Notes: a model not told the origin generated them from the letters alone. A stretch of DNA of 64,000 nucleotides from Trichormus variabilis 0441 (GCF_009856605.1 NZ_CP047242.1:5522501-5586500); one strand, 5' to 3'; counted from the stretch's first letter, positions 10,516 to 19,658 are shown. Numbers and translations: made by a program.

Positions 10516-10693
10516 TACCAGTTACCCTCTAGACAAAAGTTAATCTATTTCCTTGTGGTGCATATGTATTATTTCTTCAGCCAGAGTTTTCTGGAAGACA
10601 TTTTACTGATAATTGAGAATAACACCCAGTCTGATTTTGGATTACAAATGCCATGCCACAATTAATTTTAGGCGTGCTAACCGTTAAATAAAT

Positions 10694-12373
10694 ATGCTTA
10701 ATATGAGTTTTGCACCCACCAGTTTGACAGTTAGCCAAATGTCAGGGACAAGGACAATTAGACCATTGACTGCTGCTACTTTATGTGGCATTGCTTTTAT
10801 CCAAGATAGACTGATCGCCATTGACAGTATCAAGGGACATTTACTAGAAATTGACCCCAAAACCGATAACAGCAAGATTCTCAATCCTCACCAAGCCAAA
10901 GAGTTTACGGACGTAACCGGGTTAGCTGTTTGGGAGGACGAGCTGTGGGTAACTCGCGGTAACAGTGTGTATGTATCTAAGCTCTCATCTTTAGGCTTGG
11001 AACATTTTGTCACGTTACCTTATAGCGCGGACGGTGTTGCCGTTTGGCAATCAACAGTTTACGTTAGTTGCCATAGATTAGGCTACATCCTGATTTTTGA
11101 CCGCGATACCCGTAAAGAGATTACCAGATTTTATGCTCCTGGGGTTGGGATCGAAAATTTAGCGGTGAATGGCAATACCCTGTGGGTATGCGATCGCACC
11201 GAACAAACAGTCTACTCTATGGATAGGGCAACTGGGGAGGTAAAATTCAGTGTTTTAACCCCCTTTGAATCACCTACAGGCATAGCATTAAACGTAGATG
11301 CCGAAACGGGTAAAGAAAATCTTTATGTTGCCTATGCCTCGGAGGAACCCTATATCCGGGATAATCCTAATGCTGATCCTAATCATGAATTAACGTACCG
11401 CGATCGCACTTTTATTCACCCCCTCTACTATCATCACGAGCCAGATAAACACTACGCCCTTTCTAACGGTTATCTCATCGAAATGTCCTATGCTGAGGAA
11501 ATTTCGCCTTTAGAAGAGGTGTATATACCAGAAGTAGAATGGCGGATTGCTCTCCCCTCAGAAACTGAACGCCAAAAAATTCGACACATTGAACCCATCG
11601 GTATACCTTTCACAGAAGAAGTCATTGACGGACAACGTGTCGCCGTATTTAAATTTGATGCCCTAGTTCCTGGTGAACGCCATATCTTTGGCTGGAAAGC
11701 ATTATTAGAAGTGCGAGGCATTAAGTATCGCATTACACCCAAAGAAGTAGAGAATATTCCTGAACTATCACCGGAATTTCAAGAGCGCTACTTAGTGGAT
11801 GACGACGATTTAGCAATGGACACCAGTATAGTCCGCCGTGCGGCTGAAGAAGCTGTTGGCTCAGAAACGAATCTGTTGCGGAAAATGTACAGCATTCGTA
11901 ATTATGTTTATGATGAGTTGTCCTATGGTATCAAGCCATACATAGACACGCCAGATATCGTTTTAGAGCGAGGCGTTGGTTCCTGTGGCGAATATGTGGG
12001 AGTGTTACTCGCTCTTTGCCGTTTGAATGGTATTCCTTGCCGCACAGTGGGTAGGTACAAATGCCCCCCACACGCCGAACAGCAAGGAGTTCCCCTGCAA
12101 CCAGATTTTAATCATGTGTGGTTAGAATTTTACATTCCTGGCTTTGGCTGGTTGCCAATGGAATCAAACCCTGATGACTTGGGCCGTGGTAGTCAATATC
12201 CTACCCGCTTTTTTATGGGCTTATGCTGGTATCACATTGAAATCGGTAAAGGTGTTTCCTTTGAAACTATCAGTAGTCAAGGTAAGAGATTAACCAAGGA
12301 TGATATCCCCATAGGTGATTTGGCAATTAATCACATTCGGTTTACGATTGTCAAGGAATTACCAGATTTTTGA
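10694..12373 (+). CDS. Beta-propeller plus transglutaminase-like protein
   Basis: A 559-residue protein. Residues ~25-220 hold repeated strands typical of an NHL/SMP-30-type propeller (GIAFIQDRLIAID, GLAVWEDELWVTR, GVAVWQSTVYVSC, NLAVNGNTLWVCD). Residues ~390-520 form a transglutaminase-like cysteine protease fold with the triad visible as Cys431 (VGSCGEY), His474 (FNHVWLEF) and Asp494 (SNPDD). No signal peptide or membrane helix is seen, so it appears cytoplasmic. Family members act as amidases, peptidases or peptide-modifying enzymes; the propeller presumably recognises a partner. The start is ATG 10694; a second ATG at 10703 is possible. Substrate unknown. Confidence 0.8.
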   Translation: MLNMSFAPTSLTVSQMSGTRTIRPLTAATLCGIAFIQDRLIAIDSIKGHLLEIDPKTDNSKILNPHQAKEFTDVTGLAVWEDELWVTRGNSVYVSKLSSLGLEHFVTLPYSADGVAVWQSTVYVSCHRLGYILIFDRDTRKEITRFYAPGVGIENLAVNGNTLWVCDRTEQTVYSMDRATGEVKFSVLTPFESPTGIALNVDAETGKENLYVAYASEEPYIRDNPNADPNHELTYRDRTFIHPLYYHHEPDKHYALSNGYLIEMSYAEEISPLEEVYIPEVEWRIALPSETERQKIRHIEPIGIPFTEEVIDGQRVAVFKFDALVPGERHIFGWKALLEVRGIKYRITPKEVENIPELSPEFQERYLVDDDDLAMDTSIVRRAAEEAVGSETNLLRKMYSIRNYVYDELSYGIKPYIDTPDIVLERGVGSCGEYVGVLLALCRLNGIPCRTVGRYKCPPHAEQQGVPLQPDFNHVWLEFYIPGFGWLPMESNPDDLGRGSQYPTRFFMGLCWYHIEIGKGVSFETISSQGKRLTKDDIPIGDLAINHIRFTIVKELPDF

Positions 12374-12400
12374 AGCAGATTCTCAAACAATGAAAAATGA

Positions 12401-12430
12401 ACAGAGGGAATGATGATATTTCCCCTCTGT
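12401..12430 (+). terminator. Weak hairpin after the transglutaminase gene
   Basis: ACAGAGGG at 12401-12408 pairs with CCCTCTGT at 12423-12430, 28 bases after the stop codon. No T-run follows, so it is a weak or factor-aided terminator at best. Confidence 0.35.
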
Positions 12431-12538
12431 CAAGAAATCTGTTAAGTAAATCGGGCATACACTGTCAGATAATTAAGGGTAATCGATTGTCGAAGTCTGC
12501 ATCGATAACCTGATTTCCCTTAAAACAAAGTCAAATTT

Positions 12539-13186
12539 ATGAAAAGCTTATTGTTAGGGTTAATAGCTGCATTGGCATTTGCTCCCAACGCATACGCAGC
12601 AAACATTGTATATAGCGAAAGCTCCCAGGGTGACTTCTCTGGCAATAACTTGAACCCGACAAAACTCAACCTCTCCCAGGGTTCCAATATCATCATTGGC
12701 TCTACAACAGGTAACCCCAATCTTGACCAAGATTTCTTTTCCATCACGATTCCCTCTGGTTATGCAATCAAAAAAATTATTTTGGCTGGCTATAAGGGAC
12801 TAGATGACGACCTGATCAATCAAGGATTTTTAGCGGTACAAGCAGGTTCCCTGATTGAAAATGGCACCATTACTGGTAACAATCCTCAATTACTTGGTGC
12901 AGCCACGATTGGTGCAGAACCAGGAAAACAAGTTGGTGATAATATCTTAGACGATTTGGCTAAAGCGGATTCCATCCGGGGTTTTTCATTTGTCGGTTTC
13001 CCTAGTGGTGTACTCACACAGGGAAATTACACCTTTTGGATTCAGGAAACTAGGAACGGTATAGAAGAATATCAGTTAGATTTTGTACTTACCCAAACTC
13101 CCGAACCTTCCACTATGTTAGGTCTAGGTATGGTAATGGGTATTGGTATGTTGTTGAACCGGAAGCGACTACTCCACTACAGGTAA
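12539..13186 (+). CDS. Exported PEP-CTERM domain protein
   Basis: A 215-residue secreted protein with a clear signal peptide (MKSLLLGLIAALAFAPNAYA, cleavage predicted before ANIVYSES). The mature part is a beta-rich domain rich in Asn, Gly, Ser and Thr, ending with the sorting signal TPEPSTMLGLGMVMG, a hydrophobic helix and the basic tail NRKRLLHYR. It is unrelated in the central domain to the PEP-CTERM protein at 1142. The sequence GNYTFWIQETRNGIEEYQLDFV close to the tail resembles the last strands seen in many cyanobacterial PEP-CTERM proteins. Function is likely extracellular or outer-surface. Confidence 0.82.
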   Translation: MKSLLLGLIAALAFAPNAYAANIVYSESSQGDFSGNNLNPTKLNLSQGSNIIIGSTTGNPNLDQDFFSITIPSGYAIKKIILAGYKGLDDDLINQGFLAVQAGSLIENGTITGNNPQLLGAATIGAEPGKQVGDNILDDLAKADSIRGFSFVGFPSGVLTQGNYTFWIQETRNGIEEYQLDFVLTQTPEPSTMLGLGMVMGIGMLLNRKRLLHYR

Positions 13187-13311
13187 CCCAGACAACGCCA
13201 TTATGAATACCTGATGGAGAGGCTAACGCCAAAAAAATTCCTAATCAAGAAATCTAGATTATGTTCTGGTTTCTAGTTTTGCATCTGTTGTCCTTTTTTG
13301 GCGCATTGGTC

Positions 13312-14250
13312 TTATAGACTACTCACGGCTTGAGCCATTAGTTGGGATACAAAAGGCAAAATCTCCCGGCTGTTGGCTTGGGCTTTACCTTCTGTGAAGA
13401 CTACTAATAAATAGGGGCGATGTTCCGGTAACTCAATATAGGCTGCGTCATGACGGACTTGACTTGTCCAACCGGCTTTTGACCAAATTTGTGCGTTTTG
13501 GGGTAACCCGCCACCTAAAAAACCTGTGATTTGGTCTTCTTCCACATCTTGAGGTAAATCATTGGGGTTGAGACTGCGTTTGAGTAAAGCCATCATGGCT
13601 TGCGATCGCCCACTAGAAACAGCCACACCACCCACGATACTATGTAGCAAACGCGCGATCGCATTTGTGGTCAGCATATTGCGATTTTCAAACATTTCCC
13701 CATAAAATGCCCTCTCCCGTCCATAGGGACCATCACCCCAGGTTTTTTGACAGACGTTAATTGTCTGCATATCTTCCCAACCCAAAGACTGGTAATAGCG
13801 ATTAATAATATGACGCTGATATTTCCAAGTATCATAGGGGCCTGGTGGTAGTTCTGGCCCGGAAGTTGTGCCGGTCAAAATATCTACTACTAAGCTGGTA
13901 GCATCATTGCTAGAATCAACAATCATATCGCGCAAAGCCCTCTCCAACTCCTTAGCGGGTTGGGTCATGCCTTTCTCTAGCCATTCGTTGGCTGCTACCA
14001 AGTAGAACAATTTAACTACACTCGCTGGATAAATCCGTTCCACGCCACGATAGCTAAAACCCCGGACTGGATGATTCCAAAAAGCATCGGGAGTTAACGC
14101 GCCACCAGTATTTACTGGTACTGGCGGATCATAGACAATCCAAGTTACAGCAATTTGGTTACGGGCTAAAGTCGGAAATGCCGTCCAAGTAGCTTCTAAA
14201 ATACCGTTACCCAGATTTTCTAGTTGTTCGTCTTTTTGAAAAAAAACCAT
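13312..14250 (-). CDS. Class A beta-lactamase-like serine hydrolase
   Basis: A 312-residue protein of the beta-lactamase2/penicillin-interacting superfamily. The catalytic motifs are visible in order: S77-V-V-K80 (YPASVVKLFYLV, the SxxK nucleophile pair), VDSSNDATS near residue 117 (SDN-like) and KAGWTSQVRHDAAY near 265 (K-T/S-G-like, here KAG). There is no signal peptide, unlike secreted lactamases, so a cytoplasmic muropeptide or peptide hydrolase is more likely than antibiotic resistance. It is divergent from the NlpC/P60 endopeptidase at 14257, start codons only 6 bp apart, which suggests a shared cell-wall turnover role (inference). Confidence 0.78.
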   Translation of the reverse strand: MVFFQKDEQLENLGNGILEATWTAFPTLARNQIAVTWIVYDPPVPVNTGGALTPDAFWNHPVRGFSYRGVERIYPASVVKLFYLVAANEWLEKGMTQPAKELERALRDMIVDSSNDATSLVVDILTGTTSGPELPPGPYDTWKYQRHIINRYYQSLGWEDMQTINVCQKTWGDGPYGRERAFYGEMFENRNMLTTNAIARLLHSIVGGVAVSSGRSQAMMALLKRSLNPNDLPQDVEEDQITGFLGGGLPQNAQIWSKAGWTSQVRHDAAYIELPEHRPYLLVVFTEGKAQANSREILPFVSQLMAQAVSSL

Positions 14251-14256
14251 TGCAGA

Positions 14257-14961
14257 ATGCTCTCTAATTTAGAATCGTCCATCCAAAGCCCCAAATCGGG
14301 AGAATACCAATGTCTTGCTGCGTTGAATTTATATGATTCTCCTGAATGTACCAGCTTGGCAACTCAGGCCGCAGTTGGGCGACATTTGCAGGTAACATCA
14401 AATCAGCAAGGTGCGGCAGTTGAGGTGTGTTTATGTGAGGATGACTACCCAGGGTGGCTATCCCTTGGAGACTTGGGTTTATTAAAACCTGCTACTGTAC
14501 TTTATCAGGCTAAATCATTTTCGGAATCGGAAATTAAAAAACTGCTACCAGGGGCGATCGCTTTTACCCAAAAAGCCATGCAGCAATCGAATTACTATCT
14601 TTGGGGCGGTACGGTCGGGCCGAATTATGATTGTTCTGGTTTAATGCAGGCGGCGTTTGTATCTGTGGGGATTTGGCTACCCAGAGACGCTTATCAACAA
14701 GAGGCTTTTACCCAAGCAATTACTATTGATGAATTAGCACCGGGTGACCTAGTATTTTTTGGCACTCCTGTAAAAGCTACTCATGTAGGGCTGTATTTAG
14801 GAGATGGTTGTTATATCCATAGTTCTGGTAAAGCACAAGGACGCGATGGTATTGGCATTGATATCCTCTCGGAACAGGGAGATGTGGTAAGTCGGTCATA
14901 TTACCAGCAACTACGGGGTGCCGGCAGAGTTGTTAAGAGTTACAAACCACAAAGACACTAA
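14257..14961 (+). CDS. NlpC/P60 gamma-D-glutamyl-diamino-acid endopeptidase
   Basis: A 234-residue peptidoglycan tetrapeptide/murein-peptide hydrolase. An SH3b domain (~15-90) precedes the NlpC/P60 papain-like domain (~110-230) with Cys126 (YDCSGLM), His176 (THVGLYLGDG) and His188 (YIHSSG). These positions equal those I recall for the crystallised Anabaena variabilis and Nostoc punctiforme enzymes, which cut between D-Glu and the diamino acid of peptides with a free N-terminal L-Ala and act in recycling. The start is set at ATG 14257; the longer TTG frame from 14224 would overlap the divergent gene. No signal peptide. A GT2 gene follows after 14 bp. Confidence 0.92.
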   Translation: MLSNLESSIQSPKSGEYQCLAALNLYDSPECTSLATQAAVGRHLQVTSNQQGAAVEVCLCEDDYPGWLSLGDLGLLKPATVLYQAKSFSESEIKKLLPGAIAFTQKAMQQSNYYLWGGTVGPNYDCSGLMQAAFVSVGIWLPRDAYQQEAFTQAITIDELAPGDLVFFGTPVKATHVGLYLGDGCYIHSSGKAQGRDGIGIDILSEQGDVVSRSYYQQLRGAGRVVKSYKPQRH

Positions 14962-14975
14962 GGAAACTGAGGAAT

Positions 14976-15989
14976 ATGAGGAATGGAGTAATTTTGGCCA
15001 GGGTGAACGAAGGAAATGAAAGTATTTCCGCCATTATTCCTAATGTTTCCGTGGTGGTTCCAGTGCATGACGAAGTGGAAAGTCTGCCTTTATTATTGGA
15101 AGCGATCGGATCTACTTTATCTACTAGTGGGTTAAGTTATGAAATTATTTGTGTGGATGATGGCTCAACCGATGGTTCAGACGCATTTCTCAAAGAACAA
15201 GCGCGCCTCCGTCCCGACTTAAAAGCAGTGATTTTGCGGCGCAATTACGGTCAAACTGCGGCAATGGCAGCTGGATTTAACTATGCTTTAGGTGAGGCGA
15301 TCGTCACCTTAGATGCTGATTTGCAAAACGATCCAGAAGATATCCCGATTTTGTTGGCAAAGTTAGGGGAAGGTTATGACTTGGTTAGTGGTTGGCGACA
15401 TCAACGCCAGGATGCAGCTATCTCCCGGTTACTTCCTTCTAAAATTGCTAACTGGTTGATTGGCAAAATCACCGGCGTAAAACTGCACGATTATGGCTGT
15501 TCTCTGAAAGCTTATCGCTCCGAAGTAGTGGCAGATATGAATCTGTATGGGGAACTGCACCGCTTCTTACCAGCTTTGGCTTACATCGAAGGGGCAAGAA
15601 TTACAGAAATTCCTGTACGACATCATGCCCGACGCTTTGGCCGCAGTAAATACGGCATTTGGCGGACGTTTCGCGTCCTCATGGATTTGTTAACTATCTC
15701 TTTCATGAAGAAGTTCCTCACGCGCCCAATGCACGTTTTTGGCCTGTTAGGATTAATCTCCATGATTTTAGGTACAGGTATAGGCATCTACTTAACTTTC
15801 GTCAAGTTGGCTTTAGGTGAAATGATTGGCAATCGCCCTTTGTTGATTTTGGCGGTACTATTACTGGTAACGGGGGTACAGTTATTCTGCTTTGGTCTTT
15901 TGGCGGAGTTACTGATGCGTACATACCACGAATCCCAAGGCCGGCCAATTTATCGTGTGAGAGAAGTTGTAGCAAAAAATGGCAACTAA
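14976..15989 (+). CDS. Family 2 glycosyltransferase (DPM1/GtrB-like), membrane-anchored
   Basis: A 337-residue GT2 enzyme. The catalytic GT-A domain (~22-230) has SVVVPVHDEVESLP, DDGSTDGS and the nucleotide/metal motif DADLQNDP; RHHARRFGRSKYG precedes two C-terminal membrane helices (~258-280 and ~293-317). Proteins of this layout transfer a sugar from a nucleotide donor to a polyprenyl phosphate at the cytoplasmic membrane face. The start ATG follows a GAGGAAT ribosome site and lies 14 bases after the NlpC/P60 stop, so the two are probably cotranscribed. A terminator-like palindrome follows at 16012. Confidence 0.88.
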   Translation: MRNGVILARVNEGNESISAIIPNVSVVVPVHDEVESLPLLLEAIGSTLSTSGLSYEIICVDDGSTDGSDAFLKEQARLRPDLKAVILRRNYGQTAAMAAGFNYALGEAIVTLDADLQNDPEDIPILLAKLGEGYDLVSGWRHQRQDAAISRLLPSKIANWLIGKITGVKLHDYGCSLKAYRSEVVADMNLYGELHRFLPALAYIEGARITEIPVRHHARRFGRSKYGIWRTFRVLMDLLTISFMKKFLTRPMHVFGLLGLISMILGTGIGIYLTFVKLALGEMIGNRPLLILAVLLLVTGVQLFCFGLLAELLMRTYHESQGRPIYRVREVVAKNGN

Positions 15990-16011
15990 GGTAAAAATAT
16001 TAATCAAGAAG

Positions 16012-16033
16012 AAATCAGAATTCTGATTTTTTT
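16012..16033 (+). terminator. Intrinsic terminator of the NlpC-GT2 unit
   Basis: AAATCAGAA at 16012-16020 pairs with TTCTGATTT at 16021-16029 and is followed by more T residues. It lies 22 bases after the GT2 stop codon. The palindrome has no free loop, so a few pairs must open. Confidence 0.55.
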
Positions 16034-16068
16034 GTTAACAAAACATTTAGCATTAAATTGCATCTGCC

Positions 16069-17304
16069 TTGAAAGCTTTTAATACATTTGACGCAAGCTT
16101 GCGGCTTAACCTGCTGATTCTATTTACGGCAGGTTTATTGTTCTGGTCGAGTACTGCTACTTTCTTGCCCACTCTGCCCTTATATATTGAGGATGTGGGA
16201 GGAAGCAAGCAAGAAATTGGCATTGTGATGGGTGGTTTTGCTATTGGGTTGTTAGTATTTCGCCCAATGCTGGGACGAATGGCGGATCAAAACGGTCGGA
16301 AGTTACTGTTATTAATTGGGACAATAGTGGCAACAATTGCCCCCTTTGGCTATTTGGCATTTAAATCAATTCCTTTATTGATGCTGGTGCGCGTCTTTCA
16401 TGGCATTAGCATTGCTGCTTTTACCACTGGTTACAGTGCTTTAATAGCAGATTTAGCCCCTATAGCCATTCGTGGTGAAATCATCAGTTACATGAGTCTC
16501 ACTGCTCCCATTGGCTTGGCAATTGGCCCGGCTTTAGGGGGTTATCTACAAGCTTCAATTGGTTATCCAATTTTATTTTTAATAGCATCCGAATTGGCTT
16601 TTGTGGGGTTATTGGGAACGATTCAAGTTTCTAATCCACCTGTACCACAAGGTCGCCAAGCAACAGAAAAGGATAGTAATTTCTGGCAACTTTTAAGTAG
16701 CCCACGGGTGAGAGTGCCAACTTTGGTGATGTTGCTCATTGGTATAGCTATCGGTGCTGTGCATATTTTTTTACCACTGTTTATTAAATCAACAGGGGTG
16801 GAATTTAACGCCGGACTATTTTTTACGATCGCGGCCATTGGTAGTTTCAGTTTACGGGTATTTGCAGGGAAAGCTAGCGATCGCTTCGGTCGGGGTTTGT
16901 TTATTACTTTCGGTATCATGGCTTATATGTTGTCATCTTTCTTGTTATGGCAAGCCAACAGTGCCATTAGTTTCGCTATTGCAGCGATCGCTGAAGGTTG
17001 TGGCGGCGGAACAATGATTTCGATGATTACGACGATGATGGCAGACCGCTCGCTACCACAAGAGCGAGGACGAATTTTCTCTATTTGTATCGCTGGATTG
17101 GATTTAGGAATTGCGATCGCTGCCCCTATTTTAGGTTTTATTGCTGAAGCGACTGGCTATCGCAGTATGTTTGCCTATACAACTGCTTTAACTTTCCTAG
17201 CCTTACTAATTTTCCTGACCAGATCGAGTAAAAATTTGAGCAATTCCCTGCGGTTTGCTCTGGGTCGCGGTCAAGATGTCTATTCTCTGCATAATAGTAA
17301 CTAG
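16069..17304 (+). CDS. Major facilitator superfamily transporter
   Basis: A 411-residue integral membrane carrier with 12 predicted helices. The MFS loop 2-3 motif is GRMADQNGRK (~residues 66-75) and its echo in the second half is GKASDRFGRG. The profile resembles the YfcJ/AraJ-like multidrug or sugar efflux group, but the substrate cannot be told from sequence. The start is a TTG at 16069 immediately before MKAFNTFDASLRLN; no ATG lies closer and there is no clear ribosome site. The gene is followed by a strong hairpin and then the convergent tRNA-Arg gene. Confidence 0.85.
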   Translation: MKAFNTFDASLRLNLLILFTAGLLFWSSTATFLPTLPLYIEDVGGSKQEIGIVMGGFAIGLLVFRPMLGRMADQNGRKLLLLIGTIVATIAPFGYLAFKSIPLLMLVRVFHGISIAAFTTGYSALIADLAPIAIRGEIISYMSLTAPIGLAIGPALGGYLQASIGYPILFLIASELAFVGLLGTIQVSNPPVPQGRQATEKDSNFWQLLSSPRVRVPTLVMLLIGIAIGAVHIFLPLFIKSTGVEFNAGLFFTIAAIGSFSLRVFAGKASDRFGRGLFITFGIMAYMLSSFLLWQANSAISFAIAAIAEGCGGGTMISMITTMMADRSLPQERGRIFSICIAGLDLGIAIAAPILGFIAEATGYRSMFAYTTALTFLALLIFLTRSSKNLSNSLRFALGRGQDVYSLHNSN

Positions 17305-17314
17305 TCAGGCAAAA

Positions 17315-17347
17315 ATAAAAGCAGAGAAAATGTTTCTCTGCTTTTAT
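17315..17347. terminator. Perfect 15-bp hairpin between MFS gene and tRNA-Arg
   Basis: ATAAAAGCAGAGAAA at 17315-17329 and TTTCTCTGCTTTTAT at 17333-17347 are exact complements around a 3-base loop. A/T-rich ends on both sides allow termination in both directions, which fits the convergent MFS gene and tRNA. Confidence 0.75.
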
Positions 17348-17355
17348 CTCTAAAA

Positions 17356-17429
17356 CGGGCGAGGAGGGATTCGAACCCCCGACACCGTGGTCCGTAGCCA
17401 CGTGCTCTAGTCCACTGAGCTACACGCCC
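17356..17429 (-). tRNA. tRNA-Arg (anticodon ACG)
   Basis: The minus strand folds as a 74-nt cloverleaf: acceptor GGGCGTG/CTCGCCC (one T-T mismatch near the base), D arm GCTC...GAGC, anticodon arm CGTGG-CTACGGA-CCACG with anticodon ACG, and T arm with TTCGAAT. The A34 would be deaminated to inosine to read CGU/CGC/CGA. The 3' CCA is not encoded. It points toward the convergent MFS gene. Confidence 0.95.
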
Positions 17430-17466
17430 TTACAAGAAATATATACTAGCACCCTTTTTCATAATT

Positions 17467-17973
17467 ATGCAAGACCCTTTTCCCAAAAATTCTGCAAATC
17501 TGACTCATCTCGATGGCCAGGGACAAGCACAGATGGTAGATGTGTCTGATAAAGTACAAACGATTCGGCAAGCAGTGGCTGAGGCTCAAGTGCGGATGCT
17601 ACCAGCGACTTTAGCCGCCATCCAAGCTGGTAACACACCTAAAGGTGATGTTTTAGCCACTGCTAGACTAGCCGGGATTATGGCTGCTAAACAAACAGCA
17701 AATTTGATTCCCCTGTGTCATCCTTTGCCATTACAAAAAGTTGCGGTCGAGATTACGCCAGACCCCCAACTTCCTGGTTATCAAATACGAGCCACAGTCA
17801 AAACTAAAGCCGAAACTGGTGTGGAAATGGAAGCTTTAACTGCCGTTTCTATTGCTGCTTTAACTTTGTATGATATGGCAAAAGCTCTAGAAAAATCGAT
17901 GCAAATTGAATCAATTAGATTAGTTAGTAAAACTGGTGGAAAATCAGGAGATTATTTTCCACCAGCACCATAA
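17467..17973 (+). CDS. moaC: Cyclic pyranopterin monophosphate synthase MoaC
   Basis: A 168-residue cytoplasmic enzyme that, after the radical-SAM enzyme MoaA, converts 3',8-cyclo-GTP to cyclic pyranopterin monophosphate in molybdenum cofactor synthesis. Family motifs: [46 protein letters not shown] (active-site His), [19 protein letters not shown] and the C-terminal KTGGKSGD with conserved Lys. Length is typical. The ATG at 17467 sits just 37 bp from the end of the divergently read tRNA gene. Other mo-cofactor genes are not adjacent. Confidence 0.96.
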
Positions 17974-17974
17974 T

Positions 17975-18172
17975 TTAATCTATTTCACCTATAGCTTTGT
18001 TTACATCTGTGGGATTTTCATATTCCTCATCTTCTGGTAATTGATCTAACAGGGAAATTATTTTTTGATCGGCTCCCTGCTGTTGAGCGTGCTGAATTAG
18101 CTCTTGCTTACTAGCAGGATAGTCAATACCTTTTAAGTGTTTTTGAATTTGCACTGGGTTAGCTTTAGCCAT
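17975..18172 (-). CDS. DUF2795 family small protein
   Basis: A 65-residue soluble protein of the DUF2795 type: PVQIQKHLKGIDYPASKQELIQHAQQQGA is the characteristic segment, predicted as two to three helices, ending in an acidic tail (LPEDEEYENPTDVNKAIGEID). Family function is unknown. It is convergent with moaC, with only one base between stop codons. The start ATG at 18172 has a GAGGTGG ribosome site 6-12 bases upstream on its strand. Confidence 0.8.
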   Translation of the reverse strand: MAKANPVQIQKHLKGIDYPASKQELIQHAQQQGADQKIISLLDQLPEDEEYENPTDVNKAIGEID

Positions 18173-18470
18173 CTTTATCCACCTCTAAAGATTATTACCA
18201 TCTTCACCAGTGGTTTTGTTAGCTCCCTCTATCAAAAAGCTGAATCATTTTTCATCTACAATATCTTAAATGTCACTCAATTGGTTGATGTATAGTTAAT
18301 TATATTTAGATATTTGCATTGATTTCTTTAACGAAAGATAACTCCTGCTTTCTCAAGAGAAATCATCTTTGTTACTTTATTTAATAAACTTTTTAGATCA
18401 GTAATATTTTATTTGTCAACTATAAAATAAAACGAGATTAACATAGGAATGCTCTAAAAATTTCAAAATC
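18173..18470. other. AT-rich gap, no feature seen
   Basis: This 298-bp divergent promoter region between the DUF2795 gene and the GAF protein gene is AT-rich. I see no open frame, tRNA, repeat family or terminator in it. It should hold promoters for both genes. Confidence 0.4.
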
Positions 18471-19658
18471 ATGTTCATTTTAGAGAATGATCCACTAGAA
18501 GCAGGGCGTGTATATAAAAGTACAGGAGCGCTACCCAAGAATATATTACGCTCAACAGTTTATCGAGCGTGGGAAAGATCCCATCTGCAAGGAGCTAATC
18601 CTCACTCGTTACAAGCGGAAAAACTTTCAAGTTTGGAGACAGAACGTTTAGTAGAGCAGCAGAGTTATTTGCTCAATGTTGTGCGTCCTTATTTCCAAAT
18701 TTTATCCCAGGCAGCTGGTAAAGAACCTCATGCAGTTATGTTAGGCGATCGCCAAGCTATTTTGCTGGGTTTAACAGGTGATGAACAAACTATCAACTCA
18801 GAATCTTTTCCTGCTGCTGGTTCTTTATTATCTGAAAGTGTAGCTGGCGCTAATGGCATCGGTACACCCCTAGCAGAAGAAGATTATGTAGAAATTATCG
18901 CCAGCGAGCATTTTATTGAAGGCTTCCATCCTTTTACCTGTCAGGGTATCCCTTTGCGTAATGAAAAACAGGAAATTGTCGGAGTATTGAGTATCTCCTC
19001 ACAACGTCAGGATGCAGGACAACGACTCAAAGAAATTTTATTGTGTGCGTCTCGTGCTGTCGAGGCAGAATTCCTAATAGCAAACCTAAAAAAAGATATT
19101 CATCATGTACTAACCTCTAATCCTGAGGAATATCAACCATTAGAAGAATTGCGTCAAGATATTATCCAAGCACATCATGCTGCACGCTTAAAATTGGAAG
19201 TTAGCTCTCGGATGGTGGCGGTGAATCGTCTAGATTATGCCAAACATCTGCTGCAACAAGCAGAAAAATCGATTCGGATATTTCAACGCCATGCCGCAAT
19301 TTGGCGTAGTTTAGCTTCTAGTGATGTTGGTTCAGTGGAAACTATCTCCTTAACTGACACCATCCAAGATTTTGTGGAGTTATTATCCACAGAAGCTAAC
19401 ATCCGCAAGATAGAGGTTGTGACGAACTGGCAAGAGCCAATTATAGTTATTACCGAACCAGCAACTCTGTTACGCCGTTTGTTACGTTATTTTTTGCAAT
19501 CTTTCGAGAAAGCAGGTAAAGGGGGAACACTAGAGGTGGCTGCTCAGAGGGCGGCAAATTCCCAAGTTGTCCTAGTGAGTTTTCTGCCTATTGCAACCTT
19601 AAATACATATCCATTAGAACCAACTCCATTAATTTTTTCCATACCAATAAAAAATTAA
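18471..19658 (+). CDS. GAF-domain sensor with degenerate histidine-kinase C-terminus
   Basis: A 395-residue cytoplasmic protein. Residues ~20-215 resemble the N-terminal sensory region of AcoR-type sigma-54 activators: YRAWERSHLQGANPH, then a GAF-like core with SVAGANGIGTPLAEEDYVEI, SEHFIEGFHPFTCQG and KQEIVGVLSISS. There is no AAA+ or HTH domain. Instead ~225-290 is a long helical region and ~295-390 looks like a HATPase_c fold (TEPATLLRRLLRYFLQSFEKAGKGGTLEV in the N-box position) without the G1/G2 boxes. So it is probably a pseudo-kinase or phosphatase partner of the CheY protein encoded 6 bp downstream. Ligand unknown. Confidence 0.68.
   Translation: MFILENDPLEAGRVYKSTGALPKNILRSTVYRAWERSHLQGANPHSLQAEKLSSLETERLVEQQSYLLNVVRPYFQILSQAAGKEPHAVMLGDRQAILLGLTGDEQTINSESFPAAGSLLSESVAGANGIGTPLAEEDYVEIIASEHFIEGFHPFTCQGIPLRNEKQEIVGVLSISSQRQDAGQRLKEILLCASRAVEAEFLIANLKKDIHHVLTSNPEEYQPLEELRQDIIQAHHAARLKLEVSSRMVAVNRLDYAKHLLQQAEKSIRIFQRHAAIWRSLASSDVGSVETISLTDTIQDFVELLSTEANIRKIEVVTNWQEPIIVITEPATLLRRLLRYFLQSFEKAGKGGTLEVAAQRAANSQVVLVSFLPIATLNTYPLEPTPLIFSIPIKN

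Noticed and set aside
13312..14250. Calling the SxxK protein an antibiotic-resistance beta-lactamase
   Set aside because: No signal peptide, KAG instead of KTG, and a genomic partner in peptidoglycan recycling make a housekeeping hydrolase more likely.
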